64,000 nt of DNA from Opitutaceae bacterium. GTDB taxonomy: Bacteria; Verrucomicrobiota; Verrucomicrobiia; Opitutales; Opitutaceae. Numbering within the stretch: position 1 is the first letter of the stretch; every line of letters starts with the position of its first letter. The notes beneath the pieces are model-generated. The model searched no databases. It saw only the letters and a list, made by a program, of their open reading frames with translations, and was not told where the DNA came from. This document shows, piece by piece, positions 41,041-50,989 of the stretch. A program made the position numbers and the translations under genes. The stretch is taken from the NCBI GenBank assembly GCA_003164715.1, contig PLTZ01000019.1, forward strand, positions 1-64,000, given 5' to 3'.

Positions 41041-41862
41041 CTACCGGGCATCCAACGGGGACGGCGCCCTCAACCTGGCCATTTCCTCGGAGATGAATCC
41101 CTCATAGCGGGCCAGCAGCAAGCAGTACCGCAATCCCTGGGCCCCGTCGAGAAATCCGCGGCGCAGGACATACTGGTACAGCAGGCGAAACGTGGGGCGG
41201 AAGGGCAGCCCAAAGCTGAGCCGTTTGAGCGCCCGGCGGCGGACAAGAGGGTCCGGCGAGAAGAGCCTCCCCCACGGGCCTCCGCCGGAAGCGCCGATCA
41301 CCGCCGCCGCCTCGGATTGGGCATACCTGCGATGCTTGTCGAGCCACGCCTCCCGCCCGTAAACGGAGAGGTCGTGGAGATACCCCTCGCGGAGGTTCTC
41401 CACCCTCATGGTCGGGCTCTCGCGCTGGCCGTGGCCGACCTGGACAAACTCGAACTGCGGCGCGCGGACAAACCGTGCCTGGAACGCGGGGTAGTCGGTG
41501 CAGTGGGGGATCCACCGGCCCTCGAAGAGCATCTTGGGGGCCGCCCGGAAGCCGTCGAGGTCCGTCCGGTTTGCGGCCGCCCGGCACTCTTGCTCAAGCT
41601 CGGGCGTCATCCGCTCGTCCGCGTCGAGGTGAAACACCCATGGATGGCGGAACGCGATGTGGCGCTGGGCGTGGTTCCGCTGCCCGGCGAACGTGTCGAA
41701 GGCCCTGGTGTAGACGCGGGTCCCGGCCGCCTTGGCCAGCCCGACAGTGGAGTCCGTGGACCCGGAATCGAGCACGACCACGTCGTCGCATCCGCCAAGC
41801 GACGAAAGGCAGTCGGGAAGGGCGCGCTCCTCGTTGAGGGTGAGTATGAGTGTGGAGAACAT
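41041..41862 (-). CDS. Family 2 glycosyltransferase
   Basis: MFSTLILTLNEERALPDCLSSLGGCDDVVVLDSGSTDSTVGLA...WVFHLDADERMTPEL: GT2 WaaE/KdtX-like. Confidence 0.9.
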   Translation of the reverse strand: MFSTLILTLNEERALPDCLSSLGGCDDVVVLDSGSTDSTVGLAKAAGTRVYTRAFDTFAGQRNHAQRHIAFRHPWVFHLDADERMTPELEQECRAAANRTDLDGFRAAPKMLFEGRWIPHCTDYPAFQARFVRAPQFEFVQVGHGQRESPTMRVENLREGYLHDLSVYGREAWLDKHRRYAQSEAAAVIGASGGGPWGRLFSPDPLVRRRALKRLSFGLPFRPTFRLLYQYVLRRGFLDGAQGLRYCLLLARYEGFISEEMARLRAPSPLDAR

Positions 41863-41865
41863 GGG

Positions 41866-43290
41866 TCAGGCCGCCGGGTCGCGGTCGGCCTGGATCCCGG
41901 ACAGCCGGACATAATGGACGCCGCAGATGAAGCAGACCCACCAGGCCAGCACAACGGCGACGTTTCCGAAGGGGAACTCGATCCAGGCGTAGGCCGCCAC
42001 GAGCGCGCATCCCGTCATCAGGAAGAACGGGATCGGGGTCACCCTAAGCCTGCGGATGCCGGCCAGGGGCAGGGCGACGGCGGCGCCTATCAATGCGGTG
42101 CCTGCAAGGCCGATCTCGGCGGCCGACTGGAGCCAGTCCGAGTGCGCATCATGGTAGACGACGGGAATCCGGTCGCTATTCGGCTCCTGGGTATTGTACA
42201 GGCCAAAGACCGTCGGGAAGGTCCCCATGCCCCACCCGAACACCATCCGCTCGCGCGCCATACTCCACGTGTCTTGGTACAGCGTGCTGCGGGAGCCGAT
42301 GCCGCCCTGCGCCCACATGGCCTCGATCTGCTCCTTGGTCTTGAGCGCACGCGCATGCAGGACGTCCCCGGCCACCATCCAGGTCCCGGCGCCGGCCGCG
42401 ACGACCGCGATCGCGATCGCGGCGACGGCCCCGGCGGACGAGACACCCGACAGGTGCAGGGCGCGCGAGACTCTGGGCACGCCCCTCACCGACGCGATGA
42501 CGACGACGAATAAGAGCAGGAGCGTGCAGGCCCTCGATCCGCTCAACGGCACGGAGACCCCCATCAGGCCTGCGGCAACAAGCCCGGCAAAGGCCGGCCC
42601 GGCGAAAAATCCGCGTCCCCGTGCGTCGTCCGCATACCTCAGGACCAGGCCGAAGATCACGCATGTCATGAGCACAATGAAGGCCCCCCAGTGGTTGTCG
42701 TAGACGAAGGATGCGAAGAAATGCACCTGGGGGGACCTGACCGCCCCGAAGTAGATCCCCGTCGAGGAAAGAAGCTTCTGGATCGTTCCAAATACCGAGA
42801 GCACCAGGGCGTTCCCCGCCAGCACCGCGAGCAGGGCGCGTATGGTCCGCTTGCCGCGGACGGCCAGGGCGACATTGAGGGAGGAGAAATAGATCCCGTC
42901 GAAGAGCCAAAGGGCGCCCAGGGACGGACCTGCCTGGGCCGAGCTGGGGATCCACCAGGCGACCCTCAATGGCATGAAATACTGAACGTCGCCGGACACG
43001 ACCACCCGCAGGCCCGGCGTCAGGCAGGACGCGGCGACGAGCACGTTGAGGGCGATGATGGGCCAGGCCCACTTCAGCGTCCCGGGCACCAACGCGACCC
43101 GGTTCCTCGGGAACGCGACCAGCATGAGCGTGAGCAGCATTCCGACGGTTCCCCAGGCTGAGATCGGAACGCGCACCCAGTCCGCGTTTCCGCCGAAGGC
43201 CCACGAGACGCCGATAACGAAAAGAGCGACCTGCGCAGCGACCAGGGGCTCCAGAATTCCCAGCGCCGGTCGGTTCGGATTTTCGTTCAT
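41866..43290 (-). CDS. O-antigen ligase/polymerase family (Wzy_C) membrane protein
   Basis: Polytopic; 'GSRSTLYQDTWSMARERMVFGWGMGTFPTVFGLYN...YHDAHSDWLQSAAEIGLAGTALI' matches the Wzy_C/ligase periplasmic loop signature. Start trimmed to ATG at 43290. Confidence 0.85.
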   Translation of the reverse strand: MNENPNRPALGILEPLVAAQVALFVIGVSWAFGGNADWVRVPISAWGTVGMLLTLMLVAFPRNRVALVPGTLKWAWPIIALNVLVAASCLTPGLRVVVSGDVQYFMPLRVAWWIPSSAQAGPSLGALWLFDGIYFSSLNVALAVRGKRTIRALLAVLAGNALVLSVFGTIQKLLSSTGIYFGAVRSPQVHFFASFVYDNHWGAFIVLMTCVIFGLVLRYADDARGRGFFAGPAFAGLVAAGLMGVSVPLSGSRACTLLLLFVVVIASVRGVPRVSRALHLSGVSSAGAVAAIAIAVVAAGAGTWMVAGDVLHARALKTKEQIEAMWAQGGIGSRSTLYQDTWSMARERMVFGWGMGTFPTVFGLYNTQEPNSDRIPVVYHDAHSDWLQSAAEIGLAGTALIGAAVALPLAGIRRLRVTPIPFFLMTGCALVAAYAWIEFPFGNVAVVLAWWVCFICGVHYVRLSGIQADRDPAA

Positions 43291-44474
43291 CTGACGCGAG
43301 CTTTGGAGCCTGCGCAGAGCGTCACATAGAAGTCCGAGAGCAGCTGGGCGGACTTCTCCCACGAGAACTCGCGCAGGATTAACTCGCGCCCCACAGATCC
43401 GCGTTGGCGGAGGGAATCGGGCTCCTCCGACGTGGCCGACCGGAGTGCCGAGCCGAAGTCCTCCCACGGGACGCACCAGCCGGACCCGGTCCGGTTGAGG
43501 AGCGACCAGGGGGTCGTGTCGGTCACAAGGGCCGGAACCCCGCTGGCGAGCGCCTCGGCTATCGAAAGTCCGAAGTTCTCCGAATGCGAGGCCAGGAGGA
43601 AGAGGGATGCGATCGAGTACGGAGGGGGGCGCCCGGCGCCGTCGTAGGCGCGCACGCGCCCCGAATGGCCCGCCCTCAGGACGTAGTCCTCGATCGAGGC
43701 CGGGGTGTAATCCTCGGGAATCCCCACCACCAGCAGGAGCCAGTCCTTGGGCCCCATGTCGAGCCACAGGTCGATCAGCTCGAGCAGGCGTTTCTTCTGG
43801 TGGAACCTCGAGTAGAAGAGCGCCACGGGTCTCGACTCGGAGGAGCGGAGCACGCCCCTCCAGTAGGCTGTCGCCGAGGACATGTCCTCAGCCGACGGAG
43901 CCGCAACCCCGTTAGGGGCCACGCATACCGGCTGACGGAACCCGAGATTCCGCAGGGCCTCGGCCTCCTGCGAGCTGGTGGCGTGCCATCCGTCCACGGC
44001 CTCGAAGGCCCCCGGATGGATGAGGAACCGAGCGAGGGCCTTCTTGCGGGAGTTGTGCCGCCAGGCCCACGGGTCCATCATCCCCCGCGGTGACACGATG
44101 AGGGGCGCCGCGAGGCGCCGGGCGGCCCTGTGCGCGTAATGGAGCGTCCGGAGCCAGATGGAATGGTGGTGCACGACGTCCGCGCTCACCGTGCGCAGGT
44201 GGGCGCGCAATCCCCTTGAGGAGCAGACGACGCCGGGCCAGTTGCGCCGAAACGCGTGGATGTCGAGCGAACCCTCCGACTGGTTCCAGTCGCGCGCGGG
44301 GTCCGTGGTGAGGAGCTCAACCTGGTTCCCGCCGCGGGCGAGCCCCCTGGCAAGGCCGAGGACGGACTTGCTCGGGCCGCCATAGCGGGCCTCGATGCTT
44401 GGGACGATGTGGCAGGACTTCACGCTGAAGGGGGGGGTCTTGGCTTCAGGACGCGGCAGGGGTTTCCGGCGCAC
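43287..44474 (-). CDS. Family 4 glycosyltransferase
   Basis: 'CHIVPSIEARYGGPSKSVLGLARGLARGGNQVELLTT', 'FYSRFHQKKRLLELIDLW', 'SENFGLSIAEALASGVPALVTDTTPW'. Start could be GTG at 44423. Confidence 0.88.
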   Translation of the reverse strand: MRRKPLPRPEAKTPPFSVKSCHIVPSIEARYGGPSKSVLGLARGLARGGNQVELLTTDPARDWNQSEGSLDIHAFRRNWPGVVCSSRGLRAHLRTVSADVVHHHSIWLRTLHYAHRAARRLAAPLIVSPRGMMDPWAWRHNSRKKALARFLIHPGAFEAVDGWHATSSQEAEALRNLGFRQPVCVAPNGVAAPSAEDMSSATAYWRGVLRSSESRPVALFYSRFHQKKRLLELIDLWLDMGPKDWLLLVVGIPEDYTPASIEDYVLRAGHSGRVRAYDGAGRPPPYSIASLFLLASHSENFGLSIAEALASGVPALVTDTTPWSLLNRTGSGWCVPWEDFGSALRSATSEEPDSLRQRGSVGRELILREFSWEKSAQLLSDFYVTLCAGSKARVR

Positions 44475-44986
44475 ACGGTTTCAGGGGGCAGGTCCCTCAC
44501 CACGACGGAGCGGGCGCCCACGACGCACAAGCTCCCGATCGAGACCCCAGGGCCGACAAAGACGTCCGCGGCCAGCCAGGCGTTCTCGCCGATCGCGATG
44601 GGCTTTGCGACAACAGGCATGCTCCATTTGGAGTAGTCGTGCGAGCCGCTGCAAAGGTGGCAGTGCTGGCTCACATTGGCGCCCCGGCCAAGCGAGATGG
44701 GGGCGAGGTTGTAGACCCTCACTCCCGGGCCGATCATGGAGCGGGGAGCGAGCTCGAGCTTCCATGGGAAGATGACGGTGACCGTGGGGAAGACGACCAC
44801 CTTTTCCGGCTCCGGTATCTGCGCCCCGAAGAGCCTCAGGAGGCGCGCGCGGAAGCTGTGGCACGGGCGGGGGCTCCAGCGGAACAGCGTGGACTGCACG
44901 AATCCCCACGCGATCCGGCGCGCGATCTCACCCCGGGTGTACGGGGCCGAGCAGCCTTGTCCCAGATAGGGGTCTTCGTGCGGCAT
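44420..44986 (-). CDS. WcaF-like colanic-acid-type acetyltransferase (left-handed beta-helix)
   Basis: 'FVQSTLFRWSPRPCHSFRARLLRLFGAQI', 'GPGVRVYNLAPISLGRGANVSQHCHLCSGSHDYSKWSMPVVAKPIAIGENAWLAADVFVGPGVSIGSLCVVGARSVVVRDLPPETVCAGNPCRVLKPR'. Confidence 0.9.
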   Translation of the reverse strand: MPHEDPYLGQGCSAPYTRGEIARRIAWGFVQSTLFRWSPRPCHSFRARLLRLFGAQIPEPEKVVVFPTVTVIFPWKLELAPRSMIGPGVRVYNLAPISLGRGANVSQHCHLCSGSHDYSKWSMPVVAKPIAIGENAWLAADVFVGPGVSIGSLCVVGARSVVVRDLPPETVCAGNPCRVLKPRPPPSA

Positions 44987-44993
44987 GGATGGG

Positions 44994-46190
44994 TTATCTC
45001 GGATTTTTCTCCTCAGCGCGCGTCAAAAGGGCGAGATCCCCCAGTATCTGGCGGGACACCTCGGGAAAGTCGAACCTTCGTGCGTGCTGCTGGCCCCGCA
45101 GCGCGATCTCTCGCCGCGCGGATCCGTCCGAGACCAGCCGGGCGATGTAGTCGGCCAGCCTCTTGTCGGGTCCGGGCACCCTGTGGTCGAAGACCAGGCC
45201 CGTCCGCCCGTCCTCCACGAGGTCGCGAAAGCACTCCAGCCCGGAAACGACGACGGCGCATGAGGCCGCCATGGCCTCGGCCACCGCAACCCCGAATGTC
45301 TCACCCTTTTCGGCGAGGCTTGGATAGCAGAATACGTCGATGCTCCCGTACATCCGGGCGAGGCGGCCGGGGTCGAATTCCGGCGGGCACCACTCGATCC
45401 GCGCGCCGAGGTCGGCCGATTCCCGTTTGAGCGCGTCGAACCACGCGTCGCCCCCGCCGCCCTCGCGGGCTCCCGACGGTCCGGCGATCTTCAACCTCCA
45501 TTCCGGAAGGTCGTCTCGGGCCGCAAGGATGCGGGCGGCTCGCAACAGCAGCTCGATCCCCTTCTCCGGGTGAAGGCGCCCGATGTAGCCGATGGTCACC
45601 GGCCTCCCGGTTTGGCCCGCAGACCCCGCGTGCAGCAGCCAGTCGATGGGGTAGCCGGTCACAAGGATGCGGCCGAATCCCGGCTTCCAAGCTATCTGCC
45701 GCGCCACCGACGAGCTTGGCGCGTAGATTCTCGCGACGTCCCCGTAGAGGCGGGTCTGGCCCTTGGGCGCCCGCCCCACCATGACCGCAACCAGTCCGGC
45801 GGAGGGCCGGACACGGCGCAGCCACACCGGAAGGGTGATCGTGTTGCATATCACGACATCGCCGGCCGGCAGGTTACGGACGACGCGCAGGCCCCACACG
45901 AGGTCGAGCAGCAGGTTGACCGGGAGGTATCTCGTGTGGTCAAAGCCGGCCACCCGAACGTGTCTCACCCCGTCGACCGTCTCGCTGTCGGCGAGCCCCG
46001 GCCACCTTCGCGAGATGAGGGTCACCGAGTGGCCGGCCGCGGCGAACATCCGGGCGAGGCCGTACCAGGTCTTTTCGGTGGCGCCGCCTCTCGCGGCGGG
46101 CACCGGAAGGAAGAAGCCCATGACGATGGTTATGCGCATTGGACTTGGGGGTCGGGGCGCGCTGGGCTCATGGTTTGGGCAGGGCAGCAA
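44994..46190 (-). CDS. Family 4 glycosyltransferase
   Basis: 'ITIVMGFFLPVPAARGGATEKTWYGLARMFAAAGHSVTLISRRWPG', 'IGYIGRLHPEKGIELLLRAARIL', 'EKGETFGVAVAEAMAASCAVVVSGLECF'. Confidence 0.9.
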   Translation of the reverse strand: MLPCPNHEPSAPRPPSPMRITIVMGFFLPVPAARGGATEKTWYGLARMFAAAGHSVTLISRRWPGLADSETVDGVRHVRVAGFDHTRYLPVNLLLDLVWGLRVVRNLPAGDVVICNTITLPVWLRRVRPSAGLVAVMVGRAPKGQTRLYGDVARIYAPSSSVARQIAWKPGFGRILVTGYPIDWLLHAGSAGQTGRPVTIGYIGRLHPEKGIELLLRAARILAARDDLPEWRLKIAGPSGAREGGGGDAWFDALKRESADLGARIEWCPPEFDPGRLARMYGSIDVFCYPSLAEKGETFGVAVAEAMAASCAVVVSGLECFRDLVEDGRTGLVFDHRVPGPDKRLADYIARLVSDGSARREIALRGQQHARRFDFPEVSRQILGDLALLTRAEEKNPR

Positions 46191-47367
46191 TCGCGCTCAT
46201 GAGGCCGCCGGCGGTCTTCTCATAGGTATAGTCCAGGATCCTTTTTGCGGCGGCCTGCCGGATTGCGAGGGCCCGCTCCGGCGAGCGCAGGTCGTCGAGG
46301 GCCAGGGCAAGGGCGTCGAAAAGCGCCCCCGGCTTCTCCGGATCGAACACCCAGCCTGTCTCGCCTTGGGTCACGAGGTCCCGCTGGCACCCGACGCTGC
46401 TGCTCACCAGGCACGGGACGCCCATGTGCATGGCCTCGTTCACAGCGAGCCCCCACGTCTCATACTTGCCCCGCGAGGGAAGCACAAAGAGGTCCGCGAT
46501 CAGGTATCGCAACGGCATCTCGCTTTGATTGGCAAAGGGCAGGAAGCGCACGGCGGACTCCGGGCTGGCCGCTGCGCGCGCCTCGAGGCCGGGCCGGTCC
46601 CGTCCCTGGCCGACAAAGACCAGCGCCGCGTCGCCCCGCCTCATCGCCAGGAAGCTCTCCAGCAGCGGGATCGGCTGCTTTTCCGGCACCAGCTTCCCCG
46701 CAAAGAGGATCACCGTCTTCCCCTCGAGCCCTAGGGACACCCGAAGGCGCGCGGCTTCGGCGCGAAGGGACTCCGTCGGGTGATAGTGCTCGGCGTTGAC
46801 GCTGTGCGGCGAGAAGAAGAGCTTTCCCTCGGGCACGCCGAATGCGCGGAAATATTCCCGGTTGGCCTCGCCGACGAAAAGGAACGCCTGGAATTGGCGG
46901 AAGAGCAGGCCGAGCGCGACCCTCACGGCGAGCGGAGGCGTCGGCCTTCCGATGAGATGCGAGTCGCCGCGAAAGATGAGGGGTATGCTCCGCGCCCGCG
47001 CCCACGCGATGAGGGCCAGATGGCTCCAGTACCGGTATCCGAAGAGAACGATGGCGTCGGGATTCCAAGCCCTGATCCGCGCGGTGAGCGCCGGATTGCG
47101 CAGTCCGGTGAAATGGTCGGTTCCCGGGCGGCGCGCCTTGTTTGGCACGAACTCGCTCCCGTAGCCCGAAAGCAGGTCGACGTCCCACTCGAAGGTCTCG
47201 CCGAACTTGGGGTCCCGCCTTGCCGTTACGCCGAAGTCCCAGAGATAGAACACGCGAAGGTTGATTTCGCCTTTCGCCGCAATCCACCGGAACCACGGGC
47301 TGTAATATTGGGTCGGGTGCGAGACGACGACGGCGATCCGTCTGGGTCCGGTGGTTGGGTCCTTCAT
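46168..47367 (-). CDS. Family 4 glycosyltransferase
   Basis: 'VILFAGKLVPEKQPIPLLESFLAMRRGDAALVFVGQGRDRPGLE', 'LFVLPSRGKYETWGLAVNEAMHMGVPCLVSSSVGCQRDLV'. Confidence 0.9.
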   Translation of the reverse strand: MKDPTTGPRRIAVVVSHPTQYYSPWFRWIAAKGEINLRVFYLWDFGVTARRDPKFGETFEWDVDLLSGYGSEFVPNKARRPGTDHFTGLRNPALTARIRAWNPDAIVLFGYRYWSHLALIAWARARSIPLIFRGDSHLIGRPTPPLAVRVALGLLFRQFQAFLFVGEANREYFRAFGVPEGKLFFSPHSVNAEHYHPTESLRAEAARLRVSLGLEGKTVILFAGKLVPEKQPIPLLESFLAMRRGDAALVFVGQGRDRPGLEARAAASPESAVRFLPFANQSEMPLRYLIADLFVLPSRGKYETWGLAVNEAMHMGVPCLVSSSVGCQRDLVTQGETGWVFDPEKPGALFDALALALDDLRSPERALAIRQAAAKRILDYTYEKTAGGLMSAIAALPKP

Positions 47368-47437
47368 TGCCGGAGACGCCCTGCAACGGGCGCGAAGTTC
47401 TTCCTGCTGCGCATCGGTGTTCTGGCGTTTGCCGGCG

Positions 47438-48856
47438 TCAAACGACGAAGAGGCGCACCACGAACGGCAGGGCCAGGACGCAGATGAGCGCCTGATAGAG
47501 CGACGCGAACCACACGCTCAGGGGAAGCTCGGTCTGGATCGACCAAGCCACGATGAGGATCATGATGAGACTTCCGTTCGAAAGGAGGGGGCATGAGCGG
47601 GTCCACATCGAGATGACCTTGGTGACCCACCCCACGAGCAGGCCGAAAACCGCCATACCGGCGAAGCCGAAGTTCGCATAGGCCTCGGTCAGCGTGCCGA
47701 ATGCGATGGAGGTCGAGCGGGTGGAGAATTCGTCCTGGAGTCCGAAATAGATGCTGAGCCGCATGGTCGCGGCCTGGCCGCTCGGCTTGCCCGGCCACAT
47801 GATCCTCGGCACAAGCTGCGCGGGAATGTAGCTGTACGTCTCCCCGCCCAGCAGCGGCAGGCCGCGGTCGGTGGAGTCGATCACAAGGCAGAGCATCTGG
47901 AGCAGGGACGCGCGTTCCAGGAGCTTGCTGCTATGGGGTGCGTCGTTCTCGTCCCGCTGGGGCGCAAGCCCGTAGCCCACCCATTCGCTGAAGAACGCGG
48001 GCAGATCCGTGACACCGGGGAGGGCCGCCCCTCCCGCCCAGTACTTCTCCCTCATCGCAGATTTTCCATTGTGAAGCACGGAGAATACCGCGAACGAAAG
48101 CCAGATCGCGGCCCATGGAATGCGGCGCCCCGCCGACACGTAGGCGAGAAAGAATACGATGAGCCCGGATATCGCCGAGATGAGATAGAGGGTTGTCAGC
48201 TGCAGGATCACCTCGATCAGCATCGCGAAGACCACATTCGATTTCTGATTTATGGACAGGCTGTTGTCGCCCCAGTACCGGCCGATCAGGAACGAGCATG
48301 AAATACTGATGCCAAAAAAGATCGCGCGCAGAATGCTGTCTATCTCGTCCGGGACGAACTGCGTGAAGGTGCCCAGGGAAAGGTATCCGACGTGAAGCCA
48401 GAGGCCAAGGGGGAGCCAGTTCCGGATGTCGCTCACGAACAGGTCCTTCTTCCAGAACGGCGCCCGCCGCTCCAGCGCCACGGTCCTCTGGAAGGCGATG
48501 ATGGCGCACACCTGAAAAAGGATCACGGCCAGCACGGCCTTGGTGACGATCTCGTCGCTGTAGCTCATCACCACCGAGTGCTCGTTGATGAGCGGCAGCA
48601 CATAGGCCGTTACGCTCGTGAGCATGAACGATTCAAAGGCCGGAAACCGATAGGGCTGGGTATTTATCCAGCGAAGAGCGGGCCAAACCGCAAGGCCGAG
48701 ACACGCCAGGCTGAGTTCCAGCTCCCAGCCCCGGAGGTGGCGGCCCTGGTAGATGCAATAGGCCACCAGGGCGCCGACCACGACCCTGGCGGTCGTGCGC
48801 AGCTGTGAGGTCCCCAGCAGGCCGGGGATTGGGCTATTTTCGGGCACATTCAGCAT
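47438..48856 (-). CDS. Polytopic membrane protein, probable O-antigen/polysaccharide polymerase (Wzy-like)
   Basis: 472 aa with ~11 hydrophobic segments; 'YSYIPAQLVPRIMWPGKPSGQAATMRLSIYFGLQDE' resembles the conserved loop of Wzy-type proteins. Confidence 0.65.
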   Translation of the reverse strand: MLNVPENSPIPGLLGTSQLRTTARVVVGALVAYCIYQGRHLRGWELELSLACLGLAVWPALRWINTQPYRFPAFESFMLTSVTAYVLPLINEHSVVMSYSDEIVTKAVLAVILFQVCAIIAFQRTVALERRAPFWKKDLFVSDIRNWLPLGLWLHVGYLSLGTFTQFVPDEIDSILRAIFFGISISCSFLIGRYWGDNSLSINQKSNVVFAMLIEVILQLTTLYLISAISGLIVFFLAYVSAGRRIPWAAIWLSFAVFSVLHNGKSAMREKYWAGGAALPGVTDLPAFFSEWVGYGLAPQRDENDAPHSSKLLERASLLQMLCLVIDSTDRGLPLLGGETYSYIPAQLVPRIMWPGKPSGQAATMRLSIYFGLQDEFSTRSTSIAFGTLTEAYANFGFAGMAVFGLLVGWVTKVISMWTRSCPLLSNGSLIMILIVAWSIQTELPLSVWFASLYQALICVLALPFVVRLFVV

Positions 48857-48865
48857 GCTGGGCCT

Positions 48866-50155
48866 TCAGGCGGGCCCGAGTAGGACACGCTCCAGAAAGT
48901 CGGCCAGCTCCCTTGTGCGGGCCGAGGCGGTGTAGTGGCTGCTGAATCTCTGCTCATTGCGTCTTCTTGGCCATTCGGGGTCCGGCCTTCCGATATCGGA
49001 GACAAAATCGCCCAGGGCCGTGGGCGTCGACCCAGAAGGATCCAGCCGCATGCCCATTCCAAGGTCGGCGTTGACGCTGGCCGCGCCCGCCTCCGGCGAG
49101 GCGACGATCAGGCAGGGCCGCCCTGCCAGGAAGCAGGCCGCCAACTTCGAGGGCGTGTAGCTCCGCTCATCCGATGTGAGCACGATGATGGCGTCCGCCG
49201 CACGCAGCGTCGATTGGGCGACGTGCCAGGGCAACCGGCCCGTCGCCTCCTCAACCAGGTCCCCAACGCCGTGAGCGGAGGCGATCGGCATGACCGACTG
49301 CCGGGCCAGTCCCTCGGGCGCATAGCTGGTCCCGATAAAGTGCAGCTTCAGCGAATTGGCCAGCGAGGGTGAGGTGGTCCGCAGGGCCCGCAGCTGGGCG
49401 AAGAGCGCCGTGAGGGCAGGGGCCATGATGGGGCCCGCGGCCCCGACGCTCACAAGGTGGACCCGGCCGGGCTCGCGCCTGAACGCCGGAGCCGCGGTCG
49501 ACACCGCGGCTGCGAACTCGCGCTCGTCGACGCCGAAGGGTATCGTGGCTTGGGGCTTCGCGGGGAACCACGGGTAACGTGCGGCCAGCGCGCTCAGGTA
49601 GTCGGGCGACACGCTGACAAACCCCGCCGCCGGCCCGAAGGCCGCCGGCTCGAGGCGCGAGGCCAGCGCGTGGGCGATCGCGTATTTCCATCCGCCCGGA
49701 GGGCGCGGTGAACCCGGACGCGAGTAGTAGTCGGTCAGCCACGGGTCCTGCAGGTCGACGACATAGGGCACGCCGAATTTCCTGAGCCAGCGCGGCCCGA
49801 GAGAGACCAGCGGGTACTGGGTCGTGGTGAACAGCACCAGGTCCGGCCTCGTCTCGCCGATGAGGCGGGATCCAGCGCGGTCGAGGGAACGCCACGCACG
49901 CCAGCTGAGCGTCCTCATTCCGACGAGCCGTGTCAGCGCAAGAGGCCAGGCCCGGCAGGCCTCGACGCGGACATCGGCCGGGATAAGGGCGGCGAGCCTC
50001 TCGTCCCGGGGGGCGGCCACGTCGCGCGCATCGACGCACAGGACCGTGGGCTCCCATCCCAGCTGGCGAAGCAGGGGAAGCGCGGTGAACGCCCGGTACA
50101 TGTCCGGTGCGTTCACCGGCGGGAAGTGGGGGCTGACCAGAAGGAGCCTTCTCAT
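48866..50155 (-). CDS. GT-B fold glycosyltransferase (family 4-like)
   Basis: 'RRLLLVSPHFPPVNAPDMYRAFTALPLLRQLGWEPTVLCVD', 'PYVVDLQDPW', 'VSVSPDYLSAL', 'TIPFGVDEREF'. Confidence 0.82.
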   Translation of the reverse strand: MRRLLLVSPHFPPVNAPDMYRAFTALPLLRQLGWEPTVLCVDARDVAAPRDERLAALIPADVRVEACRAWPLALTRLVGMRTLSWRAWRSLDRAGSRLIGETRPDLVLFTTTQYPLVSLGPRWLRKFGVPYVVDLQDPWLTDYYSRPGSPRPPGGWKYAIAHALASRLEPAAFGPAAGFVSVSPDYLSALAARYPWFPAKPQATIPFGVDEREFAAAVSTAAPAFRREPGRVHLVSVGAAGPIMAPALTALFAQLRALRTTSPSLANSLKLHFIGTSYAPEGLARQSVMPIASAHGVGDLVEEATGRLPWHVAQSTLRAADAIIVLTSDERSYTPSKLAACFLAGRPCLIVASPEAGAASVNADLGMGMRLDPSGSTPTALGDFVSDIGRPDPEWPRRRNEQRFSSHYTASARTRELADFLERVLLGPA

Positions 50156-50218
50156 GGCCGTCTTCTTGGGTGCCCCAGGAATGCCCTCGTCCTGCGTGAT
50201 GGTGCGGGGGTCACGGGT

Positions 50219-50989
50219 TCAGGTGGCCGCAAGGGGCGACTCGAAGAAGTACTCCTCACCGGTGTCGAAGGCCTCGACGAAGGACCGGGGCAGGATGGGA
50301 TCCTCGAAGGGGGGCGACGGGTCCGTCTGGGACGGGTAGCAACGCAAGAGCGCCCGTTTCCGCTCGGCGAACTCTCCCGCCGGTTGCCTCCAGACGGCGC
50401 GCGCGCCCCGCACGACCTTCGCCAAATGGCGTGGGCTCCACCACGCCCAGATCGGGAACTCAAGGATCCGCGGGGCCGGATTCGGCGAGGCGGCGATGGC
50501 GCGGGTGAGCAGCTCAAACACGGCCTCGTGCTCCGAGCTTCCGTCGTTCCGGCAGGGGAGCATGAGCTCGGCCGGGCGCACCTCGGCGAGCAGACGGCCT
50601 AGGCACGCCGTCCACGTCGCCCCTTCCGACTGCGACAGCGCGTTCAGGCGGCCGTCCGGGGCGCCGCAAAAGCGTAGGCACTCGGCATGCAAGCCGATGC
50701 TCGCCATCGCCTTCCTCGCCTCAGCCTGCCTGAGCGATGCGACGTCGGCGGGCGCAAGCTTCGAGTGGCCGCGGTGCGAGCCCTCGCCGCTGGTGAAGTA
50801 GACGACGATCGTCCGCGCCCCACACGCGGCCCTTTGCGCAAGCAGCGCCCCGCATCCCAGCGCCTCGTCGTCGGGGTGGGGAGCGAGGACCAGCGTGGGG
50901 CCGTCCGGGGACAGGACCAGCGGCCGGCTTTTCGCCCGGAGGCGGGCAGCGTAGGTGCTTCGCACAAGTCGGCGCGCAAGGTTCTTCAT
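50219..50989 (-). CDS. PIG-L/LmbE family deacetylase
   Basis: 'PTLVLAPHPDDEALGCGALLAQR' (HPDDE) and conserved downstream 'DGSSEHEAVFELLTRAI'. Start trimmed to ATG at 50989. Confidence 0.92.
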   Translation of the reverse strand: MKNLARRLVRSTYAARLRAKSRPLVLSPDGPTLVLAPHPDDEALGCGALLAQRAACGARTIVVYFTSGEGSHRGHSKLAPADVASLRQAEARKAMASIGLHAECLRFCGAPDGRLNALSQSEGATWTACLGRLLAEVRPAELMLPCRNDGSSEHEAVFELLTRAIAASPNPAPRILEFPIWAWWSPRHLAKVVRGARAVWRQPAGEFAERKRALLRCYPSQTDPSPPFEDPILPRSFVEAFDTGEEYFFESPLAAT